From the NCBI GenBank assembly GCA_029260265.1, contig JAJDDO010000024.1, positions 62,001 to 126,000 of the forward strand: 64,000 nucleotides of DNA, in the 5' to 3' direction. Shown here piece by piece: positions 58,802 to 64,000 of this stretch. The notes below the pieces were generated by a model. The model searched no databases. It had not been told where the DNA came from and saw only the letters and a list, made by a program, of their open reading frames with translations. Each line of letters opens with the position of its first letter. Within the stretch, counting starts at the first letter, position 1. Made by a program: the position numbers and the translations under genes. This DNA is from Phycisphaerales bacterium. Lineage in GTDB: Bacteria > Planctomycetota > Phycisphaerae > Phycisphaerales > UBA1924.

Positions 58802-59386
58802 ATGGGAAAATCACCAAGACCAGAACCGGGCACCGCTGGAGTGCGCACGCGCAGGCTCTGCGTTGTTCTTCATCCGCAAGATCAATGCTGCGACGCCGGA
58901 CTGGTCCGTGTGCTCAAAAAACGAAACATGCAGGTCATCGAGTGCAACAACCCGCACGAAGCCTTCGCCCGTGTCTGCAATGATGCCCGCGAAGGACGAA
59001 AAACGATCCTGGTGCTCGATGGCGATGAACCTCGCTCAATGGGTGATCGGCTGATTGCAGCGATGGAGCGATTTACACCCGCAGCGGTTTGCTGGAATCA
59101 CCTCCCCGGCGCGAACCCACCGATCGTGCCCATCGTAGGACCATTAGAATCTGCCATCGGTGCAGCCAGCAGCGGGGCGAGGATCGAGCATGAGGAACCA
59201 GTTGCCCCCGAACCAGCACCTGAATCCACGCCCCAAGCAACGGTGACCCCGACGCCAAAGCTCAAACTCACCGATCCCGTACCCTCACCCGCTCGGCGTT
59301 CGCCGATGAACGCCAAGGATGTGCTCGACGCGGATGAACTCGACGCATTGTTGGCCCAGGAAATGCCAAAGCGAGACGATCGATGA
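58802..59386 (+). CDS. receiver-like protein with FliM-type C-terminal peptide
   Basis: A 194-residue protein. Residues 18-105 alternate beta/alpha in a receiver-like pattern (RLCVVLHPQDQCCDAGLVRVLKKRNMQVIECNNPHEAF...TILVLDGDEP) without the phospho-acceptor aspartates of true response regulators. Residues 120-165 are a Pro/Glu/Thr-rich linker. The C-terminus contains VLDADELDALLAQE, like the LSQxEIDALL peptide by which FliM binds CheY. A GGDEF gene starts 22 bases downstream, so they are probably one operon. I do not recognise a named family. Confidence 0.65.
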   Translation: MGKSPRPEPGTAGVRTRRLCVVLHPQDQCCDAGLVRVLKKRNMQVIECNNPHEAFARVCNDAREGRKTILVLDGDEPRSMGDRLIAAMERFTPAAVCWNHLPGANPPIVPIVGPLESAIGAASSGARIEHEEPVAPEPAPESTPQATVTPTPKLKLTDPVPSPARRSPMNAKDVLDADELDALLAQEMPKRDDR

Positions 59387-59408
59387 TGAGCACCGAGGAA
59401 ACAAGCCA

Positions 59409-60824
59409 ATGAGTGCAGCCGATACATCCAATAGACAGACCAATCCGGGCGAACGCTGGCGGATTGTCCTCGTCGGGCGAACGGGGCTTGATCAATCATT
59501 ACGCCGGTTTGCCGGGGTCGAACTGATCCGGGCGCGAGATACCTTTGATGCCATCGGAGAGTTGAGCGATCCGATCGATTCGTCTTCGCCAACCCTAGCA
59601 GCCGTCGTTGTTGCACGCGGGTTGCTGGCTGATGAAACCGAAGCCGCGGGATTCGTCGGCGGGCTTCGGCTCGTCGATCCGTCCGTCCGTGTGCTCTGCG
59701 TCGAAGATGAGTTCAACAGCTGCGATGGTGTTGTCAAAGCCCACGCACCGGGCGACGAAGTGCTCACATTGGTCCGCCGGGCCGAGCCACGCCCGATCGT
59801 GATCGCACGCCCAGTCAGTGTTGAACCGAATGAACCCAGCGTCCAACCAGAGCAACCAAGCAGAGTAAGCACACCGCGCGAAGAACCCGCTGTAGATCAA
59901 GAAGAGCTCACGCAAACCGAGCTGCTTCCTCATCAGCACGCGCTCACGATGAACCCGCTCGGGCACAGCGATGATGTTCACCACCCGCCCGGCGTTTCGT
60001 ACGATGATCAGCCGGTGCTCGACGCGTTGATCGCCGGCCAACCAGTTATCACCCCCGCGATCGGGCTGATCCGCTCGCGTTGCGGGCGTGATGATATTGA
60101 CTTTGTGCAAGGCGCGAACGCGGAGGGCTGCAAGGTGATGCTCGGGCGGGCGCTCGTCGGGATGCTGGTGTGTGATGACGAACGCTGGGGCAACGGTGCA
60201 TTGGCCAGCCACGCGTTGTGGCTGAGCAAGTGGCTCCGCCTTGAAGCGCAGCACACCGAGCTGCGCGACGCGGCATTCACCGATTCATTGACCGGGGCTT
60301 GGAACCGCCGCTATTTCACACGGTTCCTCGATGCCGCCATCGCCGAGTCTCGTCGCGTTCGTCAGCCGCTAACTGTGCTCTACTTTGATATCGACGGATT
60401 CAAGCAGTACAACGATCGGTTCGGGCACGCCGCGGGCGATGAGATCCTCGTTGAAACCGTCAAACTCATGCAGAGCGTGATCCGCCCGTCCGATCGCGTG
60501 TGCCGGGTGGGCGGCGACGAGTTCGTGGTCGTCTTCTACGAACCGCACGGCCCGAGAGACCCCGCCAGTCGCCCGCCGGAATCAGTGTACGACATCGCAA
60601 TGCGTTTCCAACAGCAGATCTGCAAACACGAGTTCCCCAAGCTCGGCACCGAAGCGCCTTCAACCCTGACGGTCTCAGGAGGGATCGCTTCATTCCCCTG
60701 GGATGGTGCGGACGCAGATTCATTGCTCGATCGCGCCGACAAGCTCGCGATGGAGTCCAAGAGGCAGGGCAAGAACGCGATCACGCTCGGCCCGGGGGCC
60801 GAAACAATCTGCCGCGTGAAATGA
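59409..60824 (+). CDS. diguanylate cyclase (GGDEF) with degenerate receiver-like N-terminus
   Basis: A 471-residue protein. The N-terminus (residues 15-130) again resembles a receiver without acceptor residues (WRIVLVGRTGLDQSLRRFAGVEL). A middle region around residues 200-290 looks GAF-like. The C-terminal domain, from TDSLTGAWNRRYFTRFL, has the active GGDEF motif in RVGGDEFVVVF, preceded five residues earlier by the inhibitory-site RxxD (RPSD). It should make c-di-GMP and be subject to product inhibition. A possible target is the MshEN protein at 53822. Confidence 0.92.
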   Translation: MSAADTSNRQTNPGERWRIVLVGRTGLDQSLRRFAGVELIRARDTFDAIGELSDPIDSSSPTLAAVVVARGLLADETEAAGFVGGLRLVDPSVRVLCVEDEFNSCDGVVKAHAPGDEVLTLVRRAEPRPIVIARPVSVEPNEPSVQPEQPSRVSTPREEPAVDQEELTQTELLPHQHALTMNPLGHSDDVHHPPGVSYDDQPVLDALIAGQPVITPAIGLIRSRCGRDDIDFVQGANAEGCKVMLGRALVGMLVCDDERWGNGALASHALWLSKWLRLEAQHTELRDAAFTDSLTGAWNRRYFTRFLDAAIAESRRVRQPLTVLYFDIDGFKQYNDRFGHAAGDEILVETVKLMQSVIRPSDRVCRVGGDEFVVVFYEPHGPRDPASRPPESVYDIAMRFQQQICKHEFPKLGTEAPSTLTVSGGIASFPWDGADADSLLDRADKLAMESKRQGKNAITLGPGAETICRVK

Positions 60825-60831
60825 TGACGCA

Positions 60832-60837
60832 TACCCT
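60832..60837 (+). promoter_or_regulatory. -10 hexamer TACCCT, leaderless start of the HAD gene
   Basis: TACCCT ends six bases before the ATG at 60844, which is preferred to the GTG two codons earlier. Confidence 0.45.
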
Positions 60838-60843
60838 GTGTGC

Positions 60844-61719
60844 ATGAACGCGGTTGATGTCCTTGCGATTGATCTCGATGGTACACTCATCGGCCCAGAC
60901 GAACGGGTCAGCGATGCCAATATCGCTGCGGTGCAACGCGCCCGCGATGCAGGGATCACCGTGCTGGTCTGCACCGGGCGGGGGCTGCGTGAAGCAAGCA
61001 AAGCGATCAATGCGATCGGACAGCAAGACCCCGTCATCGTCGCGGGCGGCTCGATCATTGCCGATCCAAGCTCAAAGAAGACCCTGCACCGTTTCACAAT
61101 GGACGCCGAGGTCGTCCACGAAGCGATCGAGATCTTCCATGATGCCCGCAGCGCCGCGTTGGTCATGAAAGACCCCGCCGAAATCGGGTACGATTACCTG
61201 ATGGTCCATTCGCTCGATCACCACCCCCTGCACAAAATCACCGATTGGTGGGTCGATGAGCACCAGCTCGATATCCGATCGGTACCCGAGCTGCACCACG
61301 ACGAGCACCCCGAGCACACGGTCCGCGTCGGGATGTGCGCAGAAGGCTCGATCTCAGGGCCGGTCTCCCGCACGATCAAGCAGCGGCTCGGCTCCAAGGT
61401 CTGGATGTATGATTTTCCCGCGGTGATGCCGAACGATCATGGCGGCGAGGTTGTGCACATCCTGGAACTCTTTGCAGACAACATCAACAAATGGACAGCC
61501 ATCTCATGGTACCTTGAGCAAAGCGGGATCGACCCCGCACGCGTTGCCGCGATCGGCGACCAGGTCAACGATGTCCCGATGATCGAAGCCGCGGGTGTCG
61601 GCATCGCGATGGGCAACGCGATCGACGCGGTCAAAGAGCACGCCAAGTATGTCACCGAATCAAATCACCATGACGGAGTCGCGCGGGCGATTGATCGTTT
61701 GCTCGCGGGGGATCTCTAA
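60844..61719 (+). CDS. HAD-superfamily phosphatase (Cof-type, subfamily IIB)
   Basis: A 291-residue phosphatase of the haloacid dehalogenase fold. Motif I is LAIDLDGTLIG (nucleophile and acid aspartates), motif II VLVCTGRG, motif III lysine in NKWTAISWYL and motif IV AAIGDQVNDVPMIEAAG. The C2B cap between them is long (residues 85-190). Such enzymes remove phosphate from sugar phosphates or cofactors; the substrate is unknown. rsmA follows after five bases. Confidence 0.9.
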   Translation: MNAVDVLAIDLDGTLIGPDERVSDANIAAVQRARDAGITVLVCTGRGLREASKAINAIGQQDPVIVAGGSIIADPSSKKTLHRFTMDAEVVHEAIEIFHDARSAALVMKDPAEIGYDYLMVHSLDHHPLHKITDWWVDEHQLDIRSVPELHHDEHPEHTVRVGMCAEGSISGPVSRTIKQRLGSKVWMYDFPAVMPNDHGGEVVHILELFADNINKWTAISWYLEQSGIDPARVAAIGDQVNDVPMIEAAGVGIAMGNAIDAVKEHAKYVTESNHHDGVARAIDRLLAGDL

Positions 61720-61724
61720 AGCCA

Positions 61725-62594
61725 ATGCAGACACTGAGTGAAATCAAAGAACTGCTCGACCTCGCCGGGCACGCACCCAAGAAAGCATTGGGCCAGAACT
61801 TTCTATTCGATCACAACCTGATCAACAAACTGATCGATGCATCAGGCGTTACGGAATCCGATCTCGTGCTTGAGGTCGGCCCGGGGACCGGAGCATTGAC
61901 CGTCGCCCTACTTGATCGAGGGGTCCGCGTGGTCGCGATCGAGCTCGACTCCGGGCTCGCCGGAGTGCTTCGAGAGACACTGGGCTCAAAGTTTCCCAAT
62001 CAGTTCACACTTATCGAAGGCGATTGCCTGGCAACCAAACGAGCGCTCAATGTGGATGCGGTGCGGGTGCTCGCCGATGAGGAGTTCAAGCTGGTAGCCA
62101 ACCTGCCCTACCACGCGGCGACACCGCTCATGATCACCCTGATGACCAAGCACCCACAATGCACCGGCGCATTCACGACAATTCAGCGTGAAGTCGCCCA
62201 AAGATTCGGCGCCGGTTGTGGATCAAAGATCTACGGCACCGTAGGGGTCATTGCCCAGTGCCTCGGGGATGTTGAGCACATCGCCACCCTCCCCCCAAGC
62301 TGTTTCTGGCCTCGCCCAGAGGTCACCAGCGCGATGTTCGGATGGACACGCAGCGAAAAACCCATCGCGGGAGACGATTGGCAATGGTGGACGGTGTTTG
62401 CAGATCTGACGCAGCACTTTTTTATGTCCAGAAGAAAAAAAATATCTTCCGCCATGAAAAAACTCGCCCCAGGATTCTCACACTACCCCGATGGAGTGAG
62501 CGCAGACGAGCGGATCGACCAACTGACACCGATGCAGATCGAATCCCTTTGCCGATCCGTGCAAGCGGCGCGTGATTCGGGCGAGGATTGCTGA
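61725..62594 (+). CDS. rsmA: 16S rRNA dimethyladenosine transferase
   Basis: A 289-residue SAM-dependent enzyme (KsgA) that dimethylates the two adenosines A1518 and A1519 in the 3' hairpin of 16S rRNA. Motifs: KKALGQNFLFDHNLINKL, LEVGPGTGALTVALLDRG (SAM loop), VVAIELD, and the catalytic NLPYHAATPLM (NLPY). The C-terminal helical domain ends normally. It starts five bases after the HAD gene, so they are one transcript. Confidence 0.95.
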   Translation: MQTLSEIKELLDLAGHAPKKALGQNFLFDHNLINKLIDASGVTESDLVLEVGPGTGALTVALLDRGVRVVAIELDSGLAGVLRETLGSKFPNQFTLIEGDCLATKRALNVDAVRVLADEEFKLVANLPYHAATPLMITLMTKHPQCTGAFTTIQREVAQRFGAGCGSKIYGTVGVIAQCLGDVEHIATLPPSCFWPRPEVTSAMFGWTRSEKPIAGDDWQWWTVFADLTQHFFMSRRKKISSAMKKLAPGFSHYPDGVSADERIDQLTPMQIESLCRSVQAARDSGEDC

Positions 62595-62600
62595 TAGAAT
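62595..62600 (+). promoter_or_regulatory. -10 hexamer TAGAAT of the APH-fold gene
   Basis: TAGAAT starts directly after the rsmA stop codon and is 37 bases before the ATG at 62638. The leader contains GGAAGG. Confidence 0.45.
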
Positions 62601-62637
62601 CGGCTGCTGAAGTGTGTTTTTTCTTCGGAAGGTTCAG

Positions 62638-63630
62638 ATGCCCGACGGACAGACGCTTGCAAACTCATTGGCCCCTCTGCTGCAGAGCACCTGCAGACAT
62701 CGGCTCGGGAAAATCAACTGGTTCCGCGCCACCTGGCAACACGGCGGCGCAGGAACAGGCTTCTCCACATGGACATTCCCCGATGGACGCGAGGTGCCAT
62801 GCGTGGTCAAGCTGCCCGTTGGGCATCGTGAATACCACTGGACCAAACGCCTCGGATTGGTGGATCCGCTCGATTGGGACTCACCCGATTCACTCGCCCT
62901 GCCCACACCTCGCGTGCTCGCAGCCGGGTACGACCTGGGCGACTACGACCTCGCGTGGGTGATCATCGAGAAGCTCCGCAATCCGCCCGTCGCCTCAGAA
63001 CTCAACGAGGGTGTTCTGTGGGAACTCTTCGAGACCGCAGCAGAGTTTCAGTCGGCCGCCATCCTCGAAGAATCCGTCGTTGATGCGTCCAAAGAGCACA
63101 CGGTCCACGATTGGGCCGGCCTGATTGAAAAGGGGCTCAACTCCGTCCGCCGACACGAGATCGACCACGAAGATCGGTGGATTCACCTGCTCGAGCGTAC
63201 CCAGCAGGATCTCGATGCCCTGGTTGCACGCTGGCGTGGGCGTCCGATGGACACCTGGTGCCATCATGATCTGCACGCACAAAATGTCATGCGCAGGCTT
63301 AATCCAGAGAAAGGTTCCCGTGGCCGGTGCGTGCTGATCGACCTCGCAATGGTCGGTCCGGGGTGCTGGATCGAGGATGCGCTGTACCTCGAGCGCCTCC
63401 ACTGGGGACAAGAAGAAAAACTGTTTGGAATGGATCCGTTAGGGACACTCGCATCGACCCGCCAGGCCATCGGGCTCCCCGTTGATGACCAAGATATGGC
63501 CCTCGCAGATGTCCGCCGGGTGCTGATGGCGGCCTCATCACCGGCCTTTTTACGAACAGAAGGCGATCCGTCGTACCTGAATGGGGCAATAGAGGTCTTA
63601 GATCGGCTTTTGCCCGCGGTAATCGGGTAG
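62638..63630 (+). CDS. aminoglycoside-phosphotransferase-fold kinase
   Basis: A 330-residue APH/choline-kinase-like protein. The N-lobe has a possible ATP lysine in VPCVVKLPVG. The catalytic loop CHHDLHAQNVM corresponds to HxDxxxxN, and LIDLAMVGPG supplies the metal aspartate (usual IDW). Family members phosphorylate small molecules such as sugars, choline and antibiotics, or act in cofactor salvage; the substrate is unknown. GGAAGG precedes the ATG. Its TAG stop is the start of the next gene's TAGAAT. Confidence 0.8.
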   Translation: MPDGQTLANSLAPLLQSTCRHRLGKINWFRATWQHGGAGTGFSTWTFPDGREVPCVVKLPVGHREYHWTKRLGLVDPLDWDSPDSLALPTPRVLAAGYDLGDYDLAWVIIEKLRNPPVASELNEGVLWELFETAAEFQSAAILEESVVDASKEHTVHDWAGLIEKGLNSVRRHEIDHEDRWIHLLERTQQDLDALVARWRGRPMDTWCHHDLHAQNVMRRLNPEKGSRGRCVLIDLAMVGPGCWIEDALYLERLHWGQEEKLFGMDPLGTLASTRQAIGLPVDDQDMALADVRRVLMAASSPAFLRTEGDPSYLNGAIEVLDRLLPAVIG

Positions 63631-63633
63631 AAT
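63628..63633 (+). promoter_or_regulatory. -10 hexamer TAGAAT of the Hc1 histone gene
   Basis: TAGAAT includes the TAG stop of the preceding gene and lies 91 bases before the ATG at 63725. A leader of about 85 bases would contain CCGA-TTCAG-TCGG followed by TGTTTTCTTT, a weak terminator-like hairpin. Confidence 0.4.
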
Positions 63634-63660
63634 ACAGCCGAGTTGCTACGGGGGTGGATC

Positions 63661-63689
63661 CCCATAGCCATCAGAAAGAACCCATAGCC
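63661..63689 (+). repeat. direct repeat CCCATAGCC, 20-bp period
   Basis: CCCATAGCC occurs at 63661-63669 and 63681-63689, in the leader region of the small histone gene. The 20-bp period equals two helical turns, as in binding sites of dimeric regulators. Confidence 0.45.
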
Positions 63690-63724
63690 GATTCAGTCGG
63701 TGTTTTCTTTGAAAGAGGTACGCA

Positions 63725-63892
63725 ATGGATTTGCTCGAAAAGATGCAGCAGTTGGTCGAATCATGCCGCGAAGATTACAACAAAGCCAAGGGCGGAAACA
63801 AAGCCGCAGGCACTCGCGTCCGCAAGACCATGCAAGATGTAAAAAATGTCGCGCAAGAAATCCGCAAAGAGATGCTCGGATCGCGGGACTGA
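63725..63892 (+). CDS. small histone H1-like protein (Hc1 type)
   Basis: A 55-residue protein: an amphipathic start MDLLEKMQQLVESCREDY, then GGNKAAGTRVRKTMQDVKNVAQEIRKEM. The GNKAAGTRVRK...KNVAQEIR core is that of Hc1/histone H1-like proteins of bacteria with nucleoid condensation (chlamydiae and many others). Unlike the gene at 3132 it has no Lys/Ala repeat tail; only the conserved globular helix pair is present. AGAGG precedes the ATG. The next gene starts 38 bases later. Confidence 0.82.
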   Translation: MDLLEKMQQLVESCREDYNKAKGGNKAAGTRVRKTMQDVKNVAQEIRKEMLGSRD

Positions 63893-63930
63893 TCAAACTC
63901 AACGATTGGTAGAAGCATTGGAGTCTTGCT

Positions 63931-64000
63931 ATGTCCGCTGCGCCAAGCACAACCGAAGATTCATCCACACCAGAGACCGCAGACGCAGATCGCTCGTTCG
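63931..64000 (+). CDS. unidentified protein, N-terminal fragment
   Basis: Only the first 23 residues (MSAAPSTTEDSSTPETADAD...) are in the window before it ends. GGAG eight bases upstream supports the ATG. The acidic Ser/Thr-rich start gives no family. Confidence 0.55.
   Translation, partial: MSAAPSTTEDSSTPETADADRSF

Overview
The window is about 64 kb of gene-dense chromosome, roughly 60% G+C, with about 60 protein genes on both strands. I found no tRNA, rRNA, CRISPR array, insertion sequence or prophage. It looks planctomycetal, most likely class Phycisphaerae. The signs are a PEP-CTERM-like tail of the PSPGS type, two histone H1-like genes, a membrane protein with the CxxC-GYD zinc ribbon common in that class, secreted surface proteins, and a TPR protein carrying two RNA-polymerase-alpha C-terminal domains. 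The taxonomy is my inference from protein style; no marker gene was compared.

Layout. 1-3 kb: DUF2892-like protein, phenylalanine hydroxylase, amidohydrolase. 3-4.1 kb: Lys/Ala histone H1-like gene and a 575-bp, palindrome-rich non-coding stretch. 4.1-10.5 kb: non-catalytic M16 peptidase homologue, double ABC permease, acetyltransferase, PdxA, MATE exporter. 10.6-16.1 kb: TPR/double alpha-CTD protein, RNHCP protein, BFD-like ferredoxin, membrane spermidine-synthase-like protein, chorismate synthase. 16.3-21.7 kb (minus): cytochrome c lipoprotein, acetyltransferase, type II secretion GspE and GspD. 21.7-33 kb: corrinoid-binding-like protein, RNase R, glycyl-tRNA synthetase with an unusual low-G+C insertion, ABC ATPase, lipoprotein, degenerate dehydrogenase, SerA and UppP. 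33-38 kb: rRNA/tRNA methyltransferase relatives, two paralogous thioredoxin-like proteins, a candidate small RNA, an amidase-fold protein. 38.4-47.7 kb: protein kinase plus phosphoesterase pair, surface protein, GlyA, pentapeptide protein, RarD, PEP-CTERM-like protein. 47.8-49.1 kb: two ClpP paralogues. 49.3-58.7 kb: phosphoesterase, YidC, MnmE, stand-alone MshEN domain, RimO, FtsW, MurG. 58.8-64 kb: receiver-like protein, GGDEF cyclase, HAD phosphatase, RsmA, APH-fold kinase, small Hc1 histone and a partial gene.

The strongest genome-level signal is in gene starts. About a dozen genes on both strands have a -10-like hexamer of the form TAnnnT (TACACT, TAGAAT, TACAAT, TATACT, TACCCT and others) ending only 5-9 bases before the ATG, with no Shine-Dalgarno sequence. 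This predicts leaderless mRNAs. Other genes have the same hexamer 20-100 bases upstream together with a good AGGAG. The window therefore seems to hold two classes of translation initiation side by side, and I used the hexamers to choose several start codons.

Functional links: a GGDEF cyclase and a free MshEN (c-di-GMP-binding type) domain share the window with the type II secretion ATPase and secretin. FtsW, MurG, UppP and YidC form an envelope-building set. RNase R, RimO, MnmE, RsmA, GlyRS and three SPOUT-type methyltransferase or translation genes form an RNA/translation set.
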